Of a stretch of 64,000 nt of DNA, positions 10,981 through 22,586 are shown piece by piece. Below the pieces are notes generated by a model. The model saw only the letters and a program-made list of their open reading frames with translations. It was not told the DNA's origin and did no database searches. Position 1 is the stretch's first letter. Every line of letters starts with the position of its first letter. Position numbers and translations under genes: made by a program. The stretch covers positions 62,001 through 126,000 of the forward strand of contig JAUIRK010000414.1 in assembly GCA_030549495.1 (NCBI GenBank), written 5' to 3'. The DNA is from Nectonema munidae (taxonomy: Eukaryota; Nematomorpha; Nectonematoida; Nectonematidae).

Positions 10981-12059
10981 TATGCCTGAAAAACATTTCT
11001 GTAAAAAAATTTCAAAAAATGGCTGCATATTAGGTATATAGTAAAAATATACTTTTTTTTTTATATTTTGGCTTATAATACTTTCTACAATCATCTTGAG
11101 TATGAAATATTTATTAAAAAAAATAAAACGTATTATAAAATCTTTTGAAAATTTGTATGAGAGAAGGAACCAAGTTGAAAACTATTTGAAAAGAGAACAT
11201 GTGATGAAAACAAATAATTAAAAAAATATGTATCTTGACTAAATGGAAGATCTACACTGTTCTAATGAACTAGGAAGTGGTTTAATTATATAATATTAGA
11301 TGCTTCAAAAAAGATTTTGACTGTGAAAAAAAAGTTCCTCTTTTACAAATGAAAAATATTTAAATCTATAGCTTATCATCTAGGATTACAGTTAACATTT
11401 AGCTAAGATGGGTAGGAAATCTGAAAATTTAGAATAGGTCAGATTTATCAAAAATGGCACAGATGCCAATATGTGAGAATTTAGTCACTATCAAGATAAT
11501 TTAAATTGAATTTGTTCATATTTTTCCTTTTGTGTCAAAGAGATAATTTTTTAGATGAAGAACGTGGACAACTTTTTGTAATTGAACAATGAACATCATG
11601 AATGATTCATCAGAAAAAAACCTTTGAAATGAGATTGGTTGACAAATATTCAGGCTTGATAATAAAATACACGATACTGATAAAAAAAAGTCTAAGATCA
11701 CCAAGAAGATTCTTTAATCAGAATGCTTTGAGAGAGGAAAAAAGTAATTTTATCCTTATAAAAAAATTTTCGAACATACTTTGAAGAATATAAATTTCTA
11801 ATGAAAAAAGAGCTACCAAAAAAGGATCATCATAGAATGAATACCAAAATTACATACTGTAAATTAAAATATGACGTAGAGACTACGAGCCGATAACGAA
11901 TTTGTAGCCAAAAAGATGGAGGTCCTATCGAGTTACATAAGTTACTGTAGAATGAAATATTTGGAGTGAATTAAACACCTAAAGTTAGTTTATTAAATAA
12001 ATTAAGAAAATAATTACCAGAGAAATACTGCAAGTAGAAGTTATTTTTATGTTTATATA

Positions 12060-12900
12060 TTTGACATTGATTTACAGGTTTAATCGATTTTTTGACAGGT
12101 TTTATTGATTTCATAAAAAAATGAACATCACCATTAAATTCTGCATACTTGAAATGTATAAAAAACTTTAAAAGAATCAAAATTTTAATTTTGACATGGG
12201 CTGTAATATTTAAATTATTTTGTCAGATTTGACTAATTTTTTATATAAAAAAAAGGAATATAACCAGTAAACACAGCCTACTTGAAAATGGGTATATGTG
12301 TGTAAAAAACATTATATAATTATTTAGATAAAAAGTTTCTTTTTTGAAATGAGCTGTAATATGTAATTCACTTTTTGACAGGTTTGAATGATTTTCATAA
12401 AAAATGAATATCACCACTGAATTCAGCATATTTGAAAATGGGTATACATGTGTAAAAAACTTTATATACTTATTTAGATAAAAAGTTCCTTTTTGAGATG
12501 AGCTGTCACATTTAGATCAATTTTTTGACAGGTTTAATTGATTTTCATAAAAAATGAATATCACCACTGATTCAGCATATTTGAAAATGGGTATATATGT
12601 GTAAAAAACTTTATATACTTATTTAGATAAAAAGTTCCTTTTTGAGATGAACTGTCACATTTAGATCAATTTTTTGACAGGTTTGATTGATTTTCATAAA
12701 AAATTAATATCACCACTGAATTCAGCTTACTTGAAAATGGGTATACATGTGTAAAAAACTTTAAATAATTATTTAGATAAAAAGTTTCTTTTTTGAGATG
12801 AGCTGTCACATTTAGATCAATTTTTTGACAGGTTTGATTGATTTTGATAAAAAAAATGGACATCACCACTGAATTCAGCATCGTTGAAATATATATGTAA
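12060..12900. repeat. Satellite B tandem array, ~148 bp unit
   Basis: The word tttttgacagg recurs at about 12089, 12373, 12523, 12673 and 12823, with a diverged copy near 12221, giving a period of 147-150 bp and about six units. Each has gaatatcaccactgaattca, then gaaaatgggtat, then gtgtaaaaaac, then agataaaaagttcctttttg. The middle four units are nearly identical, the edge units diverged, as expected for unequal exchange. Confidence 0.85.
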
Positions 12901-13026
12901 CATTAAAAATATTTATAAAAACTTATTAATCTCTGAGAAAAATAGGGGGGGGGGCACTTTACGCCCCCCCCCCCCCCCCCCCCAGCACTTGAGCGGACAA
13001 ATTTTGCCCAGCACTAATAAGGTTAA

Positions 13027-13997
13027 TGTGAGGCTAAAAATATGACTTATTCTCATGGAGTTCTTAGCCTTTTTATTACTCAAAGTTTAATAAGGCTTAT
13101 GTATGAGTGCACCTAAGCGAAACTTGAAGAAAATTGCAGGTAATAAATTACATCAATTATGTAAGAGGCTTTTAATGTTTTATTTTAATAGTTTGACGGA
13201 ATCTTCTTTTAAGAATTTGCGTTATTTTTATAACAAGTTCTCAATAGAAGATCTCTAAACTTATTTTGACTGCTTATTTTACATTGGCCAATCTTAAAAT
13301 CTACAGATTGATTCTCAGAAAAATTTAAGGACCTTTTTTGAAGACTGCTCTCCGTTGAGACATCTTCCTACTCATAAATGCTTTCATAAGATTTGATGTT
13401 AAAAAAGATTGAAACCAACAAGACAAATATAAACCTAATTAAGAATGTACATTTTGAGTTTTTCATAATTCCTATAAGTATTGGTGTCCCACAGACTACT
13501 TAATAGTAGACTAGTATCTCCAATAAAAGTTTATGATCCTGCCAAATCCAGGCGATATGGTATGCAATTTTACGATTGTAATGATTCAAGAAGTTTTACC
13601 TCCTAGCTAGTGAAGTCAATGTAATCGATTAGCCGTATAAGAGTATTTCAAATCAACTAAAATCGTAAAACTCTTATTTACTTATTTCAAAGTACCTTCG
13701 GGTTATGGAATTTATGTAGATCGTTTTTTATGGCACATGACCTTTGTGTTTAGGAGAGAGAAGGTTTATTATATGTTGCAAGGTCAGAGATGTTTGTAGA
13801 TTTGTACCATATTTTCATTGTTTTTATGTGTTTTCTAAATTATTTTCTTCAAAACTAATAAATTTTTTTCTTTAAAAAATTCATTTTTTCATAGATGGCG
13901 TTAAAATTGACTTATTTTAAAATCCAACCAACTTTTGTTCAAGATTTTTTAAATAATATAAACTAGATAAAAATAATTTATAAGGCGAAGTCGGTGC
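13027..13997. other. Noncoding spacer, present in both copies
   Basis: No gene or recognisable repeat. Copy 2 differs by local rearrangements, including a 22-bp triplet repeat at 30917-30973 that is absent here. Confidence 0.5.
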
Positions 13998-14216
13998 ATA
14001 TGGTATAATTAGTAAAAGCAAACTTGCAAAAGAAAATCTTTATTATCTCGACTTTACAATTACAAATTAGGATTCAATATTTCTACCTTACGGTCTTTAT
14101 CAAAAGTATATAAATAAAGGAAATGTGTATGGAGAATAAAAGTAAAAAAGTTGTATTCAAGTAAGAGTCGAGATAATATTTTCTTTTGAAAGTTTGTTTT
14201 AGTAATTATACATATT
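13998..14216. mobile_element. Palindromic MITE
   Basis: The left arm (about 14001-14054: tataattagtaaaagcaaac, then cttgcaaaagaaaatct, then ttattatctcgact) is the inverse of the right arm (about 14165-14210: gagtcgagataatattttct, then tttgaaagtttgttttagta, then attata). The arms are about 50 bp, with a centre of about 110 bp and no coding capacity. This is the form of a short foldback MITE; the superfamily is unknown. The duplicate is at 31395-31612. Confidence 0.75.
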
Positions 14217-14221
14217 CTAGT

Positions 14222-14350
14222 GTGGCATGGCAGGTTGGTTGAGATGATGGACTCAGCACGGAAGCCTCTGGGTTCGATTCCTCATCGATACCAATTTTTG
14301 ACATACGCGGTACATCAGTGCCTTATCAATGAAAACACATCCAAGGTATA
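14222..14350 (+). repeat. tRNA-derived SINE, + strand
   Basis: The head resembles a tRNA: an A-box-like ggttggttgagatgatgg and a clear B box ggttcgattcc at 14271-14281. The body continues to about 14350 (tacatcagtgcctta, tcaatgaaaacacatcc). The tRNA fold is not complete, and an inverted relative with the same body lies at 15630-15772, so this is a SINE and not a tRNA gene. Confidence 0.75.
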
Positions 14351-15629
14351 TTTTCCCTTATTCTAGATAAAAACGAAAAAATTTACATGGTAATTTCATT
14401 CAACATTTTAGTTGACGTAAAATTCACACTTCTTCCTTTCAAAGTAAATTAAAAAATTTTCAATTATATAATATAACATCTCTAAAAGAATTCATTATGA
14501 AAAAGATTACAGCTTGCGTTGTTATTTTTATCCGGTATAGCATACAAATATTCACCCGTTAAATGCTTTTTTTGCTCCAATCAACTCGAAACATGACGTG
14601 TGTGATAATTCAAAGTGGTGCAAATTTTATACTGAAATTGAATATGCAAGTCATTTTTTGATAAATATTCATATCTACCTTTTTACCGATTAAATCATGC
14701 TTCACATCAAATGTTGCAAGTTTTATTATGAATTTGCATATAAAATCTATTTTGCAATATTTATTCATTAAAATGCTGAGTTAATCAAGTTCCTACTTTA
14801 ATAATAATTTCATCAACAACTTGTGCTCTACAATTTTAAGATTATCTATTTATTAATTTACTAATAACGTCAGCCTTGTTTTAAATAATTGATATTCTTG
14901 CTACTTGACCGTCCTCCCCCCCCCCCCAAATGTGTTTTCAAGGGGGGCGGGGGCGAAATTATTTTTGTAAAATTTGAAAACTTAAATTTTTTCAAGTCAA
15001 GAAAATTTTTTTCAATAGCTATTTGGGAATGAATATTTTGACTATTTTGAGCTATTCAGTTTAAAAGCAAAAATACTCTATTTGTTTAATATTTGAGCAG
15101 AGATGTTTTATAATGTTCGATTGTTAAATTTTATAATCATTTTTTTTAAAGAAAATTAGTTTATTTTTAGTACTTGATCTATTTATGACAGCTGTCAGAA
15201 TTTTATTTGTAGACAGAAATAGTCAAAAACGCAATGATTTTCTTGTTCTCGTATACTATGTTTTATGTTAGTTTAAATAGTTTTTTAATGATTTTGTGTT
15301 TTTAGACTTAAATAATTTTATAAAAAGTTATTAAACTACCATTTTTTGTATACTATGATTCCTTACAAAATGTAAAAAATACAAACGTTACCAAATCATC
15401 TTATAAGTGTTAGTTAGCTACTTCAACGTTGGCTTTTGCTGCTTATAAAAACGTGAAAATATCAAATAAACTATCTCATTTTTTATGCCTGCTATTATTT
15501 TGAAATTATTCTGAGAACAGAGAGTTTCATTTTAAAATAGTGAAAATTGCTTTATTAGTTTATTTTGTCTTCTTTCTCTCTTATGTTAATTATGTAGCAT
15601 ATTTTTCAATTATATGTAAAAAGTAAGGT
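14351..15629. other. Spacer between inverted SINEs with C/G hairpin
   Basis: Noncoding. At 14914-14956 a run of about 13 C, a 17-base spacer (aaatgtgttttcaa region) and a run of G interrupted by C form a potential hairpin. In copy 2 (about 32259-32297) the tracts are longer and purer. Nothing else recognised. Confidence 0.5.
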
Positions 15630-15772
15630 AAAGGTACTGTGGGTGTGCTTTCATTGACAAGGCACTGATGTACAACTTATGTCAAACTATGAACAAATTC
15701 GTATCGATGAGGAATCGAATCCAGAGGCCTTCGTGCTGAGTCCATCATCTCAACCAACCTGCCATGCCACCC
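15630..15772 (-). repeat. tRNA-derived SINE, - strand
   Basis: The reverse complement of the SINE at 14222-14350, with the same head (B box as ggattcgattcctcatcg on the minus strand) and the same body. Its + strand is the tail of a 61-codon open frame that is not a gene. Its duplicate is at 32948-33091. Confidence 0.75.
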
Positions 15773-16320
15773 ATAGAGTATGCTGTATGGGATACGTCAA
15801 ATTAGTTTTCAAAAAACTTAAGTTATGCTATAAATTTTTTTTAGTTTTTGTTGAAGCTCTATAACTTTTTCTGATAGACTTTTTTCCTTAAAAGTTATTA
15901 TAAAAGGCAAATCATTACGAAATGTTAAAAGTTATTTTACTTTTTGTAGCTTGCATCAATTTAACTTTTAAACTATTTTTGAATGATGCTGAGTAAAATG
16001 AAATAATGCAATCTTAATTTATTGTTTGATTTTTGTTTGCACAATTTTATCTTTATTTTATACCCTTTTTTGAGAGTTTAACTAACTTATTCTTATACAC
16101 TAAAAAGAATGAAAAAATTATAATAACAAGTTTTCTAACTTTAGTTCTGTTTTACATTTTTGATAGAAATTATCTCAGAAAAGTTATGTAATTTGGATGT
16201 GTTTTTTTATTTATTTTTCTCAATAAAACATTTTTTCATTTTTTAGTAAGAAGAAATGGAACAACTGAAAATTAAGGAATGATTTTTTTTTCAATAAAAT
16301 TTCCAATTTTTTTATTGTTA
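15773..16320. other. Noncoding AT-rich spacer
   Basis: T-rich DNA with no protein-like frame, leading into the LINE relic. It is nearly identical in copy 2. Confidence 0.45.
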
Positions 16321-16321
16321 A

Positions 16322-18490
16322 TTGATATCTTTATCCCTTTTCTATACTTCACTTTTTTCATCTGATTCACTAGTATCCGACAACATCCATAATTCCATCA
16401 TAAGATTGAAAACTCAATCCCATTTACGCAATAACAACACCTTCAATTTTCCACTAATCACAATTACAAAACTCAACATTGCCATAAACTCCTTTAAACC
16501 CCAACCAGCAAGTAGTTACGACCACATATCCGAGAAACACATTCCCAAAGCATACAACATTATCTATCTTCACCTACTTAATTTATTCAATAGCTACTCA
16601 ATTTAGAGCTTTCCAAATAAGAACTTGGGACTTTACCTTGAATCTCCAGTGACAAAGTATAAAATAACCTCAACTTTATTCCTAGACAGCGAGAATACTT
16701 TTAACACTGCCTAGAACCCAGCTATCATTAACACCCTCATAGAAAATACCTACCCCAAATACATGAAAAAGTTCATAAACCATTACCTCATCTATAGTAT
16801 TCTAATTATAGTTCAAAACAACAATTCATATATTCCTGAGTTCTCTCAACCAAATAAACCATTACACTTACAACACAATAGATCAACAAAACCAAGTAAA
16901 ATATCGTAGGCTAACCTTTAAACCTAAACTAAAATTCTGCACTCATTTCAAAAACACTTCTCAAAAATTAGTAAAAACTCTTTCTCTCTTAAAAACCCCT
17001 TATCTTACAAATGGAGACTCACTCCAAAAATAACAAAATTCATTTATAAAGGTCTTATATTCCCTGTCCTCCAATATGGAATCCTTTCATTGGGCTCAGC
17101 TTTGAAATATCAGTCATCCCTTACTCATCTTAATAAAATTTATGGTCTTTCTATCACTAACGCCTACCACACTATACCAACCAATAAATTTAAAGTATTG
17201 ACTAATACGTTAACCCTCCATCTCAATCTAAAAAAACGCTTCTTAAAAAATACCTAATCAATTTCTGCTCTACACATTCTTACACAACCCAAATTCCCAA
17301 TTACTGCACTATTACGATTTCTTACTAATTCAGTTCGCTCCTAACAAAACATCGTATCCAGTGATACAACTGAATCACCCAATCGATCACATTCCACCCG
17401 TCTTTGTCTCCCCCTTATAACACTAACATCTATCATCATATATATCCTGCCCAAAACTCTATAACTCACCAACGTACAATAAACACTATCATGTCGCTTT
17501 TAATTTTCACACGGTTTCAAATCACAACATCGCTCTTCAAATTTATGCTCATTCAAAAAAATACTTTTTTTATTCAATTCCTAAATCTAGATCCAAAAAT
17601 CACAACATACGAGACAGAAATTTACACAGTATTACTATCCTGCAACATACTCCTTAACAACCTAACTTCTTTTTCTACCTCATTCTAATATATCACATTT
17701 TTCACGGACTCAAAAAAATTAATAAATAACCTAAAGCTTAAAAACAAAATCTCATACTCAACTTTTAGTTTGGCAAAAAAAATTTGTTCACCTATCAATC
17801 ACTTCAAATTAAAAAACCTCTCGTGGCCAGCTCATTCCAGCTGTGTCGAAAACTATCTAGTCGATTACATTGCAAAATCAAAAACCTCGAATTCACAGAT
17901 TCACCCTTATTTTTTCTAACCATCTCAACATTTACAACTTTATATTACTACAGCGAGACTTAACCATCACATCACTTCCCACATCTATATCATTAACACA
18001 ACTCATATAAATTAAACACATTCCCCCAGTCCCTCCAAACATTATTCGCTGCTTCTCATCCCATTATCCATCTAATGCCTACTTTTTTAAATTCAAACTA
18101 CACTCAAACCCTTCCTGTCGTTTTAGCTATCCTTACATTGAAACACAATTTCTACAAGATTTGCTACAACACCCAATTCTCATCAAATATCTCTCTTCTC
18201 TTATAAACACAATTGAATCAATACTCTCTACAAATCAAACACTCAATCCTCCTCTAAATATCTAATTGCAATAAACCATCATCATCACTAATCAATACAT
18301 CATACAAAACACGATAGCGTCTACATTTGAAAATCTGCTAAGTTTTTCTTTTCTATTTCAGATAGATCCACAAAGGAAAAATTCTCACTTTCAAGACTAA
18401 ATTCTACCAGATTTGGAAACATATCAGCTACACCTAGAAAGTGCTTAGAAATCTCGCTACCTACCTTGGTAAACAGAAAATAAAATAAAA
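16322..18490 (+). pseudogene. LINE relic with RT pieces and RNase H domain, copy 1
   Basis: Base use changes abruptly to a C-rich + strand. Fragments in order: an RT N-terminal part (16322-16606: FPLITITKLNIAINSFKP, SSYDHISEKHIPKAYN), an RT thumb-like part (about 17040-17390: FPVLQYGILSLGSALKYQ, LNKIYGLSITNA), and an RNase H part (about 17580-17880: ITTYETEIYTVLLSCN, ITFFTDSKK, LSWPAHSSCVENYLVDYIAK, giving the E, D and final D positions). A trailing RNase H is established for I-clade non-LTR retrotransposons. Stops and frameshifts are numerous and the FxDD catalytic segment is lost. The end near 18490 is A-rich (aaaataaaataaaataatg). Confidence 0.7.
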
Positions 18491-21483
18491 TAATGTTATC
18501 TCATTTAATTTTTTTTTGGTAAACAGACATTATATTTATTTATAAAAGTCTCTAAAATGACTGCTATTTTTTTAAATTTAATTCAAGACTAGAGTTTAGT
18601 ATATTTTCAAATATCTTTTATTTTATGATGTCTTTTACAAGTGGGAATGAGATGAATTAAAAATTTTTATTAAATAAATAATAATTTCTAATTTTTTTGA
18701 AAACAAACATATTTTGGGCAACATTTTTTTGTACGTAGAGTCTTAGAAGAACCATAGAGTTGTATATCACCCAGGAGAAAATTTAGCGGACAAAAAATCT
18801 AACAATTTTTAAGTTTTTTTTTAATAAAATAGATTCAAACTTAACTTTTTTTTTTTAAATAAATATTTAATGTGGGCGCTATAAAAACCCTCAATGGCGC
18901 AAGTTGGCTCCAGCGTGTCGGTTTCCCCACCCCTGTTCGAGACAACAAAAATTCTAATTCACTATGATCAACGTAAAACTCTGGCAGAGAATCAAATTCC
19001 TCAATTACTCACTACTTCAATGTGAGATAAACGTATTATTATTATTATTAAAGCTTTTGTCAAAAAATGAAGCTCACGATAATTCTAGAAATTAATTTGA
19101 AAAAATTTTGCTTAAATAAATGAGAGAGTAAAATAAATTTTCTAAGTGATCAAAGAGGCATTGAGAGAATTCAAAAAATTGAAAAGGAAGCCCTTATAAA
19201 TCATATGTTATTTATAATCCCTTCTAACCAGCTGTGAGTACACGTTTCTAGGAAAAGCACGGAGAAGTTGAATACAAATTTAACCTCCTTTTCTTACCCC
19301 TATTCCTTTGCATGCAGTGACCTTATCGTGACCGGAAGGCGGTCGGTGGAGTCTAAAAATTTTGTGGAAAAAGAGTAAAGGAGAATTTAAAAAATGAGTG
19401 GAAGTCGGAGTCCTGTTTTTGTAGAATACCGGAAACAACAAAAAATATATATACCAATTATTGTTAATACTAATACTATTTCTGCTTTAACTAACCCTAT
19501 AGGTTTTCCAAGATTTAGCAATTAATAATGCCTTAGAGATCTTTTATATTTTCTTTGGATAAAGCTATCGCATCTAATAATATTCTTTGTCAAAATTTTC
19601 TCTTGAATACAAAGTAGTCTCCAAAATGTTTTTTTTCACACAATTTTTCCCCACAAACGTCCAAGAAATTTTAGGTATTATTTCTTTTTGTTCTATCGAA
19701 AAATATTGAGATAATAATTCAAAAAACCGCTTGCATCATTTTCTCCCTTTTGTAATAACTAAAAGTAGAAACTCGTTTATCATCGATAAAACATGACGTT
19801 GGTGAATATCGCTTTAATGAATTTTTGGCGCTCCATATAATGAGGGTAGGTTGGTTCCAATACGCCACATCCTCTCCTTCAAATCTTTTATAATCACATT
19901 TTTCTTCAAAAAGTTGTTGAGATGTGCTTTTAATATCCTTTCGACTGAAGTAATTTTAGATTCCTTTTTTAGTAATAAAAATTTGCTTAGTTAATTCCAC
20001 TTTTATGATAGTCTTTTTGATTTAAGGATAACTACACTGTCAATTTCATCAGCTTTACACATTATGATAGAATCATTCGTTTTCTAATTCCTTAAATCCT
20101 TAAACTCAAGCACTTATATTCTTAAGAATCAATTAAAAGATATGAATTAGTATTTGATCGAATAAAGTTTTTTTGCCTTTCAAATATTTTTTCAAAACAT
20201 TGATTGAAGAAAAATTTGTTATTTTCTATTATCGTTTAAAAATAAAATATTTCTAAGCAATCCTTGAAAACTTGAAATTTAAAAAAAATATAAAAAGGTT
20301 TTCCTTATAGAAACTTGCTCTTAATGTACCTTTAAAATTTAAACATATCTTCTTTATTGATATTTGATTATAATTTATATTTAAGAAATGAAGCATATTG
20401 GGTTTCACATTGCGAATATTTGCCTATTTTTTTAACGAGTCGCGTTCGGAGTTTGGAAAAAAAACTCCAAAAACAAATTTGTTTTTTAAAAAAACAGTTA
20501 AAACTGTGAAAATGGCTTTTCAATATTAATTAACGTTGAAAGTGTCTTCAAAAGAATAAAAGCTCTTACAGTTCTATGCAAAAGTTTTACGAGCATTTTG
20601 AGAAAACTTGGTTGATCATATGCTAGTCTGTGTTATTGAATGTATATGAGAAAGAATTAGAACAAGGAACCATTGTGAAGGTCAATCAATACGTTAGTTT
20701 ATAGTTTTAAATATAGTATTATTTTGGATTACGTAATGCTACTTGTTGATAAACCTTGAATATGGGGTATCTTAGATTTCTTAAAAATGAGTCAAATTGG
20801 AAAAGAACGTTTAAATAAACATTCACAAAGCAAAAGAAGTTGAAAAATGAATTTATATTATGAAGATTTTCTTCAAGATAAAAATATTCTGCAATTTCTT
20901 AAGAAAGTCAAGAAAGCTTGAAATCACAAGCAACACCATTGAAGAAATTAATCTTACCAGAATAAACGAATAATAGCATTTTGTTTTTTATTGCAAATCT
21001 TGCTGAATAATTATTTTTTTGCCACTAATTGATTTGATGCATTGATTCTTTCTGGATATTTTAATCATATTTTTTGTTTATCATACCTCCTTTTTCAGCA
21101 TCACTTAAGAAGGAAAATATTACATTCAAAACACTTTAGCAAATTTCTTAAGTAGTAATGTTTCGTGCTATATTTTCAAAATCGAAGCAATGCAATTGTT
21201 GTAGCCGTATTTTTCATAAATGCGATGTTTAACATATACATGCGCTTATTTCGTTTGGAAAGCAAACTATTTGTTGAGCAGTGTTAGTTCGTTAGAACCT
21301 AAAAAAAGTATAATATCCCAAGTTTAATATCTATTCTTTTTTTAGTTTATATTATTAAAACTTTTAAAAATGCTAATCATTTTGACAGAAAGTATTTTAC
21401 TTTACTTTACTTGAAAAGATTAATTAAAATATGTGCTTCCATTTTTCACTCAAATAATGCAATCTAATATATATATATATATA
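18491..21483. other. Long noncoding stretch, copy 1
   Basis: About 3 kb with no convincing frame, RNA gene or tandem repeat. A hAT-like right end (gtttccccacccctg) lies near 18925-18941 and a short ATT microsatellite near 19034. The rest is AT-rich and collinear with 37231-40208. Confidence 0.5.
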
Positions 21484-21690
21484 TATGTGTTATTAAGGTG
21501 GACTTATGTTTACGCTTATGCTGCAACGGGTATGATGGGTAGTGCCCCCAATGTCTGAGAACTTCTACATCTACCACATTACACACCGCGCTACCAGTGC
21601 AAGAAGAATTTGAAACTTTTCTCAGGAATGACATATGGTGTCGTGAATGATATGTACGCACATGTTGATGTAGTACTTCCCTACTGAAAA
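21484..21690. other. GC-richer island of unknown nature, copy 1
   Basis: After an (AT)n run at 21469-21486, about 190 bp stand out by balanced base composition and freedom from homopolymers. The minus strand is open (VRTYHSRHHMSFLRKVSN, CNVVDVEVLRHWGHYPSY, PLQHKRKHKSTL). Copy 2 differs by three transitions here; two are silent in this frame and one is Ser to Asn. It could be a small exon, a structured RNA or transposon remains; I do not recognise it. Confidence 0.3.
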
Positions 21691-21789
21691 CAAGTTCATG
21701 ATGTTTGAAGAAAAAAATAATGAATATTGAAACCCAAAAATTTTTATTGCACTTACTGCTCCCCAGAAAATATTAATGAACATTTTAAT

Positions 21790-22346
21790 GATAGGCACAC
21801 ATCCTCAAAACTTGAGGGGGGTCGAACTTTTTTTTTATAATTTTCAAAATTTATTATAAAAGAATTTTTGTTCAATGAGGACACCACCATTATTACCCAT
21901 CAGTATACTACTTCTACTGTAAGATCTCCATTCCACCATAACTGCACTAATTTTATCAAGTCAAATTCCGTTGTTTGTAATACAGATTGCATCACTAATT
22001 TCTAGCTCAGTGTTTCTCTAACTGGAGTTAGAGACCCATAGCAAGAAGCACAGTTTGCATCGCGATCCATAATACTCAGGTGTAATAAGACAAACTCTGA
22101 TCGCTACGTCCATTTATTCAGCATCGTCAATTTATATCTATTTTTTTTTTATGATCTACACATCGCTTTATTTATTTGTATAAACAAAATATTAATACTT
22201 TTACATTTTCTTCACTTTGCTCTCCTTTGATGTCCTTTCTCTTTTGTCACGACCCATTTTATTTTTCACGCCACCCACTGAAGGGTCGGGACCCACCGTT
22301 TGAATAACGCTGCTCTAGTGCACGGGTTCCCAACATGGGCGTTATC
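21790..22346. mobile_element. hAT debris, nested ends, copy 1
   Basis: Starts as a left-end relative of the 3743 element (ggcacacatcctcaaaactt, G run, ataattttcaaaatttatta). Inside, an older pair of hAT-like ends is visible: cagtgtttctctaactggag at about 22016 and, reversed, cagcgttattcaaacggtgg at about 22310, flanked by only partly matching octamers (ttctagct / ctctagtg). A third hAT-like end (gggttcccaacatgggcg) at 22324 runs up to the retroelement junction. Confidence 0.6.
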
Positions 22347-22586
22347 GCCTCTGTTTTTTTTTGGCTCTAGCGAGCATATTGCTCTTGTTTTGCTAGGCAT
22401 TTTTAAAACTTTATTTAAAGAAATAAGAAAACACACACAATAGTATAATTTTGCGAAATTTGAAGAGAAATTGAGGAGCTCCAGTGGATGAGTGCTGGGT
22501 GGGATTTTGGGCGGGTAAATCAAAAAGACTAGCGATAAGGGGCGTGCGCCGCCTTATATAGTCCTGTATGATCCCCTTTGGCCCCT

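Larger units (their letters stand above)
9649..13026. mobile_element. piggyBac-like non-autonomous element carrying satellites (3370 bp)
   Basis: Seen directly: TTAA at 9649-9652, element 9653-13022, TTAA at 13023-13026. The ends are CCCTATTAGTGCTGGG and, reversed, CCTTATTAGTGCTGGG (15 of 16 match). In copy 2 the homologous place (30371-30374) is one uninterrupted TTAA between identical flanks, a perfect empty site. TTAA duplication with clean restoration is the hallmark of piggyBac. There is no transposase frame. Contents in order: a G-rich run beside the left end, a ~350-bp unique head, satellite A units (10020-10980), unique AT-rich DNA, satellite B array (12060-12900), and a long G/C run before the right end. 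Partial relatives lie at 1216-2626, 44695-45110 and 54250-54545. Confidence 0.93.
4334..22352. repeat. Segmental duplication, copy 1 (~18.0 kb)
   Basis: Everything from the hexamer GCCTCT at 4334 to GCCTCT at 22347-22352 recurs in the same order and orientation at 25320-41089. Identity is about 97-99% by eye. Copy 1 alone carries a 3370-bp piggyBac-like element (9653-13022) and about 255 bp at 8543-8798; copy 2 alone carries a 1.4-kb insertion at about 33954. Upstream of 4334 and downstream of 41089 the sequences are unique, so this is a direct tandem duplication with a retroelement between the copies. Confidence 0.95.

Noticed and set aside
14222-14300. tRNA gene at the B box
   Set aside because: No complete cloverleaf or acceptor stem, and repeated copies share a non-tRNA body, as in SINEs; the same reasoning applies to 62046, 62860 and 63546.
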